This document shows, in pieces, positions 33,269-43,879 of a DNA stretch of 64,000 nt (positions within the stretch are counted from its first letter, which is position 1; every line of letters begins with the position of its first letter). Below the pieces are notes generated by a model. It searched no databases and was not told the origin of the DNA. It saw only the letters and a program-made list of their open reading frames with translations. The DNA comes from Perilla frutescens. Taxonomy: Eukaryota; Streptophyta; Magnoliopsida; Lamiales; Lamiaceae. The stretch covers positions 37,523,001 through 37,587,000 of the forward strand of contig BRKX01000009.1 in assembly GCA_026008535.1 (NCBI GenBank), in the 5' to 3' direction. The translations under genes were made by a program, and so were the position numbers.

Positions 33269-34825
33269 AATGAATCAAATGAGAACCAGAGTCCCATGTG
33301 ATAACTAAAAATCAATTAGAGTCTTAGATCTTCAATTTTTGGACGGTGAAGATCTATATCCGAGTTTGAGTTATGCGGTGGAATTTTTGTAGCATTAGAG
33401 TTATTTTAATGAATTGTGGGTATTTTTGTAATTTACAAATTCTATTATATTTGAACTGAAGACATTTAGCATTAATATGATAGATTTTAGCATTGCTGTA
33501 ATTAGTTTTAGCATTACTGTGACTAGTTTTAGCATTATCGAAAAAGATATTAATTTTAACATTAACGTGATTAGTTGTGTTTTATTTAATCTGCAGATTG
33601 TGTTGGTATCACTTTGGAGATTTCTCTCGGGTTGTCTGAATTTTATATATCCAATTAATGGGTATGTGGTTATCAGCAATGATGGATATTTACATAATAT
33701 CTCGTTGCTTTTATCATCTTGATGAGTGGGGACAGTTTTAGCTTTTGTTCTCCTTCCACTTTCATCTGTTGTAACTCTTTTAACACCCATAAATTTATAT
33801 AATACTGTTAAGTAAACAAAATAACAAGGCTAAAAATATAATTAAATGATAAAGATAAAAGTAGTAAACAATAGTGTCAATGATAATGATAAAGTGATAG
33901 ATGATGATGCTAATTCCAGTGAACAATAATACGAGTGCCACAAAATGTGTCATGGCTTGGGTTTATAATGTTTATGTTAACTTTTTTAGACATATATGTG
34001 TTTCTAATGCTAAGAATGACAATGATAATGCTAACATTTGATATGATGATGCTAATTTAACAAACTGTAACAACTTTTGTTCATGGTTGATTTATAATGT
34101 CCCTAACAATTTTTTTATGCTAATGCTAAAAAAGGTCATGATAATGCTAAAACTGTAAATGATAATGCTAAACATAACAAATTATATAGATAAATCATAC
34201 ATTGCCAACAGTGCTAGGTTGTATATGTTTCTACAAGTTTCTCGATGTTAAATAAAATGAAACTGCTAAATCATCATGAGACAATGCTAATAGGGGTGGA
34301 CGATATTGATAATTCAACAAAATTGTAATAGCGTTGTTCATGATTGATTTATAATATTCCTGACAAGTTTTCATGTTAATGCTAACAAGAGTTATGTTAA
34401 TGCTAAAATTAGAAATGACAATGTTAAAACTGTAAACGATAATGCTAAATTCACAAAATGTACAGATAAATCATACATTCCCAATAATGTTAGATTTTAC
34501 ATGTTCTTACAAGTTTTCCGACGCTAACAGAATGAAATGAAACTGCTTAATCATCATGAAACAATGTTAATAGTAGGTGCACGATATTAACAATTCAAGA
34601 AAATTATAATAGTGTTGTTCATGTTTGTTTTATAGTGTTCTTGGTAAACTTTCATGATAATGTTAAAATGAGAAATGACAATGCTAAAACTGTAAATGAT
34701 GATATTAAAATTCACAAATTAAATGTACAGATAAATCATACATTACTAAATTATCATGAAACAATGCTAACAGAGTTCGTTCAAGATTAGATTTTATATG
34801 TTTTGACAAGTATTGTAATGCTCAG

Positions 34826-34860
<35 letters not shown>

Positions 34861-35035
34861 TCTAAATCGTCATGAAAGAATGTTAAATCATTTTTCTTAA
34901 CGAAAATAAAAAAAATGCAATAAAAGATGGAAAAGAAATCAAACAAAATATCACCTTGATTTCTCATCTTTTCTGATTTCAAGATTCAATCTTTAGTTGT
35001 TTATCGTCGTTCAAAATAGTTGAAACCTCCATGGA

Positions 35036-35067
<32 letters not shown>

Positions 35068-35343
35068 GTTTAGTCTTTATCTTTGATTTTCCTGAAAGTT
35101 TGTGCAAGTCATCTCTGTGAGTAGTAAATGGTGATTGAATCTCTACAAAATGTGATTGTTTGAATTTTTTTTTCAAAATTTTTCGATTATGTCTTTACTA
35201 ATCTCATGAGTTGCTGGATTGATTCTTATTACAAAACTGCCACCGTTTAATTCTCTTAATCTAGGCCGTAAGTTTTGGTTATATTAAATGGTATGCATTG
35301 GTTCTTAGTTCTCACACAGAGCTTGGTTTTCTCTGGAACCACT

Positions 35344-35346
<3 letters not shown>
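33269..35346. mobile_element. T2: second TA-flanked non-coding element
   Basis: The left end (ATGAATCAAATGAGAACCAG, then GTGATAACTA) is inversely related to the right end (reverse complement GGGAGTGGTTCCAGAGAAAA, then GTGAGAACTA). Both sides abut TA microsatellites. It contains many GATAATGCTAA words, three ~270-bp units (about 34188, 34464 and 34729), an A32 run (34826-34857) and (TTG)9 at 35038. No ORF is credible. Confidence 0.5.
34188..34790. repeat. Degenerate ~270-bp tandem units in T2
   Basis: AGATAAATCATACATT recurs at about 34188, 34464 and 34729. It is followed by text ending in AAACTGCTAAATCATCATGA-like words and GTGTTGTTCATG. GATAATGCTAA-type words extend left to about 33890. Confidence 0.65.
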
Positions 35347-35390
<44 letters not shown>

Positions 35391-35480
35391 TATATGTGTG
35401 TGTGTGTGTGTATTTGAATAATTTTGAAATACTATGAACATTTATGCACTTTATATGATTTTTTCAAACTTTTCTGAGAG

Positions 35481-35521
<41 letters not shown>
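35347..35521. repeat. Two (TA)n / (TG)n tracts
   Basis: (TA)n at 35347-35382 running into (CA)/(TG) to 35412, and (TA)n at 35484-35521, separated by about 70 bp of unique sequence. Confidence 0.85.
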
Positions 35522-35524
<3 letters not shown>

Positions 35525-37087
35525 TGTTCTTTTTAAACCCAAAATGAAGAATAACATCAAGAAGAACAATCACAGAAAGTGTCAAGAATGACATCCACAA
35601 AATTTGGAGGCTCAACCCAACAATAAAGGCTAGAAAAAAAATCATCTTTTATATTTTTTCAAGTAGATAAACCATCACAATTATTGTAAGCTAATTAATA
35701 TCGATAATATATAATAATATGAATACTTATATATGCACTATCAATTTAGATTACGTATCTTACATGAAATTCTAAAATAAGATAAATGTATGATACTTGA
35801 TTTATTTGAATGCGAGGAAGTTGTTTTTTAATTTTTTTTCACAAAAAAATCATATATTTCGTTAATTCCATATGAAAATTACATGCATAAAATTGATTAA
35901 TTTCTGGACCTATAAAAACTTTAATATATCCACTATTAATATGCTAGATGGTCATAATAAGAAAAGAAACATTAACAACACATGGAACGTAAGTTTTTCA
36001 AGCTAGTAAACATAAAAGTAAGCATAATTTTAATTTAATTTGAATTATGAGTTTGTGATATTTTATGTCTATAAATCATATTTGCTCTCGTGTCATATTT
36101 GAGTCGTGCTTAATTCGTGCGGCCAGGTCGAGTACACGTACTAGATTATTAGTAATAATCATTGATCACGAGTTGATCACAACTCAAATACGACATTAAT
36201 AATAATCATATATATATATATGTATATATATATTAAGTAGTTGTGATTATTAATATCAAAAACAATTTTTCAATTTCTTATAATTATAAAAATTATCAAA
36301 ATGATTCGTGAAAATTAAGAGTATTCCACCAATGCTTTTCAGGAAAAAGAAACAAAAAAAAGGAAAGGAAATGGGCCTAAAGAAGTCTTTATATATAATA
36401 TTTTGAAATGCCCCCATTAAGAAAGCCCAAGTTTGTAGCACAAGACTACATGCATATACAATAAATTAAAAACTTGTATATTTTGTATATGAACATAGGT
36501 TATGATTAAAATAAAAATTCATCCCCGTGCAGAAATTAGGAACTAATCATAGCCACGTATCCATTTAAATTGGATGGTCAAAAACCAGTTGAAGATTGGG
36601 GGATCTGATTGCAAATAAATTGACTTTTCAAATCCATTCTGATTTCATAAGGTAAAAGCATATTTCAATAGATCTACATTTTTTATTTTATGGAATTTCT
36701 ATATTCATGCAATATATTATGATTTTATATTTCTTCTTTACTAAAAATTTTATCCAGAAAGTCATTAATTTCATTATTTAATTTTTTTTCACTAATAATT
36801 TAATTATTTTTTATTTTTAATATACAACAAAAAGAGTTTGTATTACTATAAGTTAATAAATACTTTCACAAAATACCTATGAACGTATATTTAAACAAAT
36901 ACCTATGAACGTATATTTAAACTAATAAATACGAAATGTATTTACGTCTATTTTTCCATCAAATTTAAAATAGAGTGTTTCAAGTTGCACCATCCATTTT
37001 TCTTTGAATATCACTATTAAATTTACTTCAAAAGTAAATAATTACCGGTATTTTACTTAAATATCATTTTAAAATAAAAGATGTCTC
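35522..37087. other. AT-rich spacer without genes
   Basis: No ORF or RNA gene is recognised. A short tandem duplication of ACCTATGAACGTATATTTAAA lies at about 36875-36925, and a TA tract at 36209-36232. Confidence 0.5.
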
Positions 37088-37480
37088 TAGGGCTAGCAAA
37101 AAAATACCGTCATACCAGAATACCGTCCATACCGTACCGAAAAAATAATGAAGATACCAATATTTACGATATACCGATTTTTCGGTAATGTATCGGAATT
37201 TTACGGTAAGATAAAAGTATGAATTTTCAAAATTTAATGAATACCAGCATTTGCCAAAAGTTCGGTATACTGTGATATATCGATATATACCGTGGGTATA
37301 TACAGTACCATGATATATACCAAAGTGAAGGTATATACCGATGTGCCGGTATATATTGTCATAGCGTATCACGGAATATGTCGAAGTGAAGGTATATACC
37401 ATTGTATACCTTCACTTCGGTATATACCGCGGTACGGTATGACGGTATATACCAGCACATCAATACACACCGTACTTTGA
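37088..37480. mobile_element. hAT-like terminal region rich in CGGTATATACC palindromes
   Basis: It begins TAGGGCTAGCAAAAAAATAC, resembling a hAT TAGGGGTGGCAAAA end, and is followed by dozens of TACCG/CGGTA words. Perfect inverted pairs include GAAGGTATA/TATACCTTC (from about 37389) and GGTATATACCG/CGGTATATACC (37420-37455). The right end is not found, so it may be a truncated end with subterminal transposase-binding repeats. Confidence 0.4.
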
Positions 37481-37484
37481 ATTT

Positions 37485-37508
37485 AATATATATATACACA
37501 CACACAAT

Positions 37509-37543
<35 letters not shown>

Positions 37544-37575
37544 ATGTGTGTGTGTGCGCGTGTGTGTGTATATTT
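37485..37575. repeat. Compound TA/CA/TG microsatellite
   Basis: (TA)n, (CA)n, (TA)n, then (TG)n with CG interruptions. Confidence 0.85.
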
Positions 37576-37600
37576 TGCATAGGGGCACACTCCTGTTAGA

Positions 37601-37628
37601 CCGTCTAACGATCCCTTGCGTTAGACGG
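37601..37628. repeat. Perfect 10-bp inverted repeat
   Basis: CCGTCTAACG and CGTTAGACGG are separated by 8 bases. It follows a microsatellite and AGGGGCACACTCCTG, and may be the subterminal hairpin of a further TA-inserted element. Confidence 0.7.
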
Positions 37629-37964
37629 ATATTATTTGACCCAACAAAGTGGTCCCCCCTCCTTTTTCCTTTTCTTTTTGATTTTTTTAATGGTCTCCTC
37701 CCTTCCCCTATTTTATTTGATATTCAATTTTTAATTTTTTTTTATGCACAATCATGTTTTCTCTATCTTTCTTTTTTTTTTCTTCTTCTTCTTTAGCACA
37801 AACGTGCTCATCATTCTTCTTTTTTTTTTCTTTCTTGGCAGAGACGTTCTCCTCTTTTTTTTTCTTTCTTTCTCGACAGAGATGTGCTACTCTTTTTTTT
37901 TTGGCAAAAACATGCTTTTTCTTTTTTTGTTCTTTGGCAGCTTTTCTACCCATACTTCACTATA

Positions 37965-38965
37965 ATAGTTAATGATACTTTTCTTTCTAATTAGTGATAC
38001 TTTCTTTTGTAATTAGTGATACTTTTCTTTCTAATTAGTGATATTTTCTTCTGCAATTAGTGATACTTTTTTCCGTAGTAATGATACTTCAACTCATAAA
38101 TAATGATACTCATATGTGAGTTAATGATACTTCACCTCATAAATAATGATACTCCACTCATAATTAATGACATTTATCCATTTTGATTCGATAATTAATG
38201 TTTAATCATCAATAATATCATATTATAATCTACTTCCAAGTTAATGATACTTCATCCATAGTTAATGATACTTCACATATAATTAATGATACTTCACCAG
38301 ATATATATCTAATGATACTTCACTTAATAGTTAATAATATTTATCTCAATTTGAGATTATGCTTGAACTCATACTTTTCTTTCTAATTAGTAATATGTTC
38401 TTCTGCAATTAGTGATACTTTTCTTCTAATTAGTGATACTTTCTTCTACAATTAGTGATACTTTTTTCCATAGTATTTAGACTCCACTTCACAGGTAATG
38501 ATATTTCGCCTCATAAATAATGATACTCATACGTGAGTTAATCATACTTCACCTCATAAATAATGATGCTTGAGTTAATGATATACTCCACTCATAGTTA
38601 ATGATATTTATCTATTCTTGATTCGATAATTAATGTTTAATCATCAATAATATCATATTATACTCCACTTCTGAGTTAATGATACTTCATCCATAATTAA
38701 TGATACTTCACACACAGTCAATGATACTTCACCAGATATATATATATATATCTAATGATACTTCACTTAATAGTTGATGATATTTTGCCAAATTTATATC
38801 TAATGATACTTATCTCCATAGTTACTAATACTTCATTTCATAGCTAATGTTACTGATACTTCTTGTTATTGGTTTGAATAATTAATGTTTAATTAACCTC
38901 AAAGCTACTGATACTTTATATCATAGATAATGATACTTTACTTTATAACTAATGATACTTCTTTT
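37965..38965. repeat. ATGATACTTC dispersed/tandem array
   Basis: More than 35 copies of (A/G)TGATACTT or near variants occur, mostly 20-30 bp apart. There is a higher-order duplication: a stretch from CTTTCTAATTAG through CCAGATATATATCTAATG occurs once at about 37980-38330 and again at about 38375-38770. No ORF. Confidence 0.75.
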
Positions 38966-38994
38966 TTGTGGTTCAATAATTAGTTAACCACCAG

Positions 38995-38995
<1 letters not shown>

Positions 38996-39037
<42 letters not shown>
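38996..39037. repeat. (AT)n microsatellite
   Basis: About 20 units, right after the ATGATACTTC array. Confidence 0.9.
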
Positions 39038-39038
<1 letters not shown>

Positions 39039-39289
39039 AAATAAATATATACCCTAAAATGAAATTAGTGAACCCTAAAATTGAATTGAATTAATTAATC
39101 TTTTTAAATAAAATTTATTTAAACATGTATATTGCGCTTGATATACAATAAGTATTAAAACAAAAAAGAAAAAAAAAGGAAAAGAAGAAAGTGAAAAGTA
39201 ACGAAAAGAAGAAGAAAGGAAGAAGAAAATGAAAAAAAAGCAAAAAAAATGGCCGCGTGGAAGAAGGAAAAAAAAATTCTGCCACAGGC

Positions 39290-39856
39290 GCGTGAAATCA
39301 AATGTAATAAATAATAATTATATTATTTTTCAATCTTTAAACTAAAAGTTATGATGAATGGTCTAAACATATTAAAGAAAATTAGATATACTATTCAATA
39401 ATATATTATTTAGGCCTTAGTATGTTTATTATGAAAGTTATGAAAATTATTAAATTTCATATAATTTAATACTTAATTATAACTACAAATTGATCAATTT
39501 AAAATCAAATATTATTGATTTTTTTTTTTTTACTTTTAGATTTAAAGTTATGGTGAATAGTAAAGAAAAATATACTAAAATGAGATATTATATACAATAT
39601 TATAATACTTAGTATGTTCATTGTAAAAGTTTAGTAAAATATTATATTTCATATAATTTAATACAAAACTCCTACTTAAAAATTGAGCAATGTGAAATCA
39701 GATGTAATAAATAATAATATTATATTCTTCTTTAATCTTTAGAGTAAAAATTATGATGAATTATCAAAAAAATTAAAATAAAATGAAATATGCTATACAA
39801 TGCTATATATAATACTTAGTATTCATCACACATACTATTAGAATCACCGATTGAAC
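39290..39856. repeat. Three degenerate ~200-bp direct repeats before C2 gag
   Basis: Units start near 39290, 39502 and 39695 (GTGAAATCA-like start, AAATAATAATTATATT, TTTAAA/TTTAGA, AAAGTTATG(A/G)TGAA, CTTAGTATGTTCATT end). They take the place where a 5' LTR and PBS for C2 would be expected. Confidence 0.55.
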
Positions 39857-39869
39857 ACAATTTGTTACA

Positions 39870-40914
39870 ATGACAAAGAAAAATCAGCAATTTTCATGGT
39901 GGATGGCACGAGATGAAGAACTTGCTGTGAATGCCGCACAAAATTCACATGTAGAATCTAGTGCAGCGAGAGAAGAGAGAAGAAATTCATTGCCGCCAGT
40001 TGATTTTCTTCGAACACCGATGCTTCCGCGACTGAATGCGGGAAAAATGGATGGTTTGTCAAGTGGATATACACAACCTGAGGTTAGCAACAATCGAGTG
40101 CTAGAGAATGATGCTTTGTATATACATCAAAGTGAACAACAAGGTATGGTTTTAACTACAGATCTTTTCGATGGTAGAAACTTCCACAATTGGCGTCGTG
40201 CGGTCAAGCGATGGCTATTGTCTAGAAACAAACTAGGATTAATTGATGGCAACATTTGTAATTCCTCTATGAATTCAGTTGACTATATGCAGTGGGTTCG
40301 TGTTAATTTTTTAGTTTTTAATTGTTTGAGTAATTCCATGCAAAATGAGATTTCTCGGGGTTTCCAAAATTTAGAAACATCCAAGGAATTATGGGACGAA
40401 TTACATTGTAGATTTGGTACTAGAAATGGGTCGAGATTATATAAACTGAGAAGGGATATTGCTACTTACACACAGGGTACTCAATCTATTATGGTTTAAT
40501 TTAATAATTTGCATGGATATTCTGGGATGAGTTGTCCTTGTTAAAGAACTCAAAAACATGTTCATGTGAGGCTTATGAGGATTCTAAGAAAGATATGGAG
40601 GAGGAAAAGATGATGCGATTCTTAATAGGTTTGAACGATTATTATGAGAATATAAGGCAGCAAATCCTGATAATGACACCTTTACCTAATGTAAACCAGG
40701 CATATGCCATGGTCTTATAAGTGGAGGAGCAAATACTTGTGTCAACACATTTCTCTGATAGCACAGATCACAGTGCTCTATACTCTCATAACAAAGGGCA
40801 GCAAAAGGATGTTTATAGGAAAAGATTGACAAAAAAAGAGAAAGCTAGACTTAAGTGTGAACATTGTGGTGGCAATGGACATCTTAAAAGTGATTGTTTT
40901 GAATTGATATGAGT
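39870..40914 (+). pseudogene. gag: C2 gag with zinc knuckle
   Basis: The 39870 ATG frame has the copia gag N-terminus (GMVLTTDLFDGRNFHNWRRA, then LGLIDGNI) and a UBN2-like part (SKELWDELHCRFGTRNGSRL) ending at 40499. A frameshift leads to 40532-40912, where LIGLNDYYENIRQQILIMTP and a complete CCHC knuckle (CEHCGGNGHLKSDC) are visible. A TAA at 40718-40720 interrupts this second frame. It would form the virus-like particle; it is not translatable as one protein. Confidence 0.8.
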
Positions 40915-41095
40915 ACTAGAGTGGTACAAAAAGTTTAAGGCTGATAAGAACAAAGGAAGAGTTCACTGTGCTATGGAAGAAGTTGATCAATCAGCATCAT
41001 CTCAGGAATTCTCTAGAAAAGGTACTAAGTCAGAAGAGGATTGTGACAATCTAGAGGGCATGAACAAGATAATATAAGCTGAGATTGCCAAACAT

Positions 41096-42426
41096 ATGGC
41101 ATCCTATTTTCAGAAGGGATTCAAGCTAGATAATGACATTAAAATAGCTCATATGGTAGAGATTGATCATGGTTCTACATCTTTGGATCTCCCAGGGCAT
41201 TATGCTTTTGGAATTTCTACTGTTATAAGAAAGGATGAATGGATCATTGATTCTAGGGTAAGCAACAATATGTGTTGCAATCTAAGCCTAGTTACTGGTT
41301 TAATGAAATTGAGGAATCCTTTACAGATATTTCTCCCAGATGGGAGTCATCTTTGGGCTTTCATTACTGGAACGGCTCAATTAAATGACTCTATAGTATT
41401 AGACAATGTGCTTTATGCACTTGATTTTACTCATAACTTGTTGTCTGTGGGACAACTAGCAAAGGAGGTTAATGGGAAGGTTCAGTTTGTGTCATCCCAT
41501 TGCATCATTGAAAAGAGTCAACATTCTTAAGTGTTAGGACTATGTAGCATGAAGGGATCACTCTACATATTCCCTCAAATTGCTCATAAACATATTCTAG
41601 TAGGTTCTGTGAGCAGTTCTTCTACTCTGCAAGATTTGCATGTTTTGCTAGGACATCCTTCTACAAATATAATGTAGTATCTTACTAGTTTGTAGAAAAA
41701 AGCTTGAGATGAAAATTATACTGAATTGAAAAGTTGCAGGATATGTCATGAAGCCAAGCAACAAAGAAAGCCCTTTCCTGTATTGCATAGGAGAAGCTTG
41801 GCATTGTTTACTTTGGTCCATATGGATGTTTGGAAGCCTGTATCTCAAACACGCCATATTTTCTCACTGTTGTGGAAGATTACTCCAGGGCAACCTGGAC
41901 ATTCTTGTTTCAAACTAAGGCACAAGTCTACCAGATTGTAAGGAGTTTTATTCTTATGGTTCAAAACCAATACCATAAATCTATTCAGTTTATTAGAACT
42001 GACAATGGTTCTGAATTTATTAATCAACAGATGCATTAGCTCTTAGCTGACAATGGTATACAACATCAGAGATCATGTACATATTCTCCACAGCAAAATG
42101 AAATACTGGAGAGGAAACACAAGCACTTGTTACAGGTAGCTAGGGCTCTCATGTTTCAGAGCAGGTTACCTGCTGAATTCTGGTGTTATTCTATATTACA
42201 TACTACATGGATCATTAATAGATTGTCTAGTGCAGTGTTAGATTGGGATACTACACTTCATTTACTCACTGAGAATCCTCCTGATCTTTCTATGTTGCAC
42301 CCTTTTGGTTGCGTTGCTTACAGAAGCAATTTGTCTCCTCACAAAACAAAATTCTCTCCTAGAAGCCTTGCCTCTATCTTCTTAGGAGTTTCTTCCCATC
42401 ACAAGGGATTCTTACTATTTGATCTT
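41096..42426 (+). pseudogene. pol: C2 protease and integrase, interrupted by G4
   Basis: Protease: WIIDSRVSNNMCCN, where DSG is replaced by DSR, followed by FLPDGSHLWAF and DNVLYALDFTHNLLSVGQL. A GAG-pre-integrase segment (RICHEAKQQRKPF, about 41740) follows. Integrase core with VVEDYSRATWTF, then FIRTDNGSEF and QQNEILERKHKHLL, so all three acidic residues remain visible across two frames. The text stops at the codon pair GAT-CTT (42421-42426), exactly at the G4 insertion point. After the element and one target copy it resumes in the same frame at 48745. Confidence 0.85.
42422..42426. other. Target site duplication of G4, left copy
   Basis: ATCTT, identical to 48740-48744. Confidence 0.95.
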
Positions 42427-43774
42427 TGATTGGGCTATATTTACATACATATTTTGGGCCATTTTTGGTATTGTTTTGATATGTTAATTGCCTCACTATC
42501 GTGCTTTGTGGAAGTAAATGTGTTTTGGGAATGATTTCAGGTGATTAACACATATATGAAGGAATTGGCCAATATTGTGGAGAGTCTGGAAAGCACGTCG
42601 TATGGGCATACTGCCTGGAAGCCAGACCGTATGGGCATACTGCCTGAGTGGGGTACCGAGATGACAGATTCTGGGCCTGAGCACGAAGAGTTTGGGCCTG
42701 AGCGTGAATTTTACTTAAGCCCATGGCCTGGACGCGGCCACAAGGAGTCCCACCGCCTCTAGAAGTCTTTGTTTTGGCAATTACCTAGTTTAGATAGATT
42801 AGGATGTTAATTTCCATGTTGGATACTATTTTAATTAAGGATATTAAGATAGATTAGGATTTAGCCAATTATATATTCCAGATTAACGCAGACCAGAGAG
42901 ACGAGAGGGTGCAGATTTTATTCTCGTTCTTTTATTTCATTCTTTTGATCGTGTACTACTCCAACAATATTTCAAGGTTCGAATTCAATTGAATTCGAGC
43001 TAGACTCCCTTTATTCCGGTGAAGATTAACGAAGCCCTGACGTAATTATACTGTGAGATTTAATTGTTCTTTTTATTTTGATTAATTGCATGTATCTGTT
43101 ATTCTCGGTAATTCGAGTCGTTAATTGTTTCGATATTACTAGATAGGTGCACATATTTAGTAGATCGGAATTAATTAGTAGCCAATTAAACCGGCCATCC
43201 GTAATTATGGTTTAAGTTTAATTAGTGGTAAAACGGTTCTTCAGAGCCAGGGGAATGACAGTCTTAATTCAACGGCCCTGTGTTAGAGTCTGTTAGTTTT
43301 GAATCGGGCTTTTCTATTTTTTAATGCTGTGGGCTCATTAAATCTATAGAGTGTCTCTTACGGTTGTCAGTCGATTAGGGAAATAATTGGTGAAGTGTCT
43401 TCCTGATTATCGAGAAACTAAGGAGAAATTAGGCTGCGTCAGTAAGTGTCTTCGATGGCTATAACTGATTTGCATGTGTTGATTGAAATTATCTTTGCAT
43501 CAAGGATCGGTTTAGTTAAGCTAGGGTGGAGTTAATTGGAAATTGGAGTGCTTTTTATAATCTATTAAACCCGTTTTCTCTATTTATTTATATTTTCGTT
43601 CATTTTATTTCACAACCACAAAAATCGTTTGGAAAGTTAAGTTCTGCAAATTGAAGGTTTAGAATAATTCTCGCCGGTCCTTTGGGAGATCATCCTGCTC
43701 GCCGCTGTACTCTGCAGTAAGGGCTTACCGACTGATTGTCGGGACATTTATTTTCGGTGAAAAACGACGCACCA
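42427..43774 (+). repeat. G4 5' LTR
   Basis: TGATTGGGC...GACGCACCA, 1348 bp. By manual comparison it differs from the 3' LTR at about 39 positions plus one 7-bp indel (near 42980), roughly 97% identity, mostly transitions. GTATGGGCATAC lies at 42600 and 42629. TGGGCC/TGGGCT words are frequent near the start. Confidence 0.95.
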
Positions 43775-43779
43775 AATTT

Positions 43780-43797
43780 TGGCGCCGTTGCCGGGGA
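43780..43797 (+). other. G4 primer binding site (tRNA-Asp type)
   Basis: TGGCGCCGTTGCCGGGGA, five bases inside the LTR. This is the Athila-type PBS, thought to pair with tRNA-Asp. Confidence 0.9.
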
Positions 43798-43879
43798 TCG
43801 GTTTTTAAGCAGTAATTATTCTTATATTTTCAGTTTGTATTTTTTTTCTTTTCTTTATTTTATTTTGTTCGAGGGAAAC

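Noticed and set aside
31243..34790. Possible CRISPR-like regularly spaced repeats
   Set aside because: Units are contiguous, degenerate tandem repeats without unique spacers, in eukaryotic DNA without cas genes.
37708..37972. Phe/Lys-rich ORFs
   Set aside because: Products of poly-T/poly-A-rich low-complexity DNA.
42541..42762. ORF in G4 LTR (73 aa), repeated at 47513-47734
   Set aside because: It lies in the LTR, the two copies are one LTR sequence, and there is no domain. The YGHT peptide is due to the palindrome.
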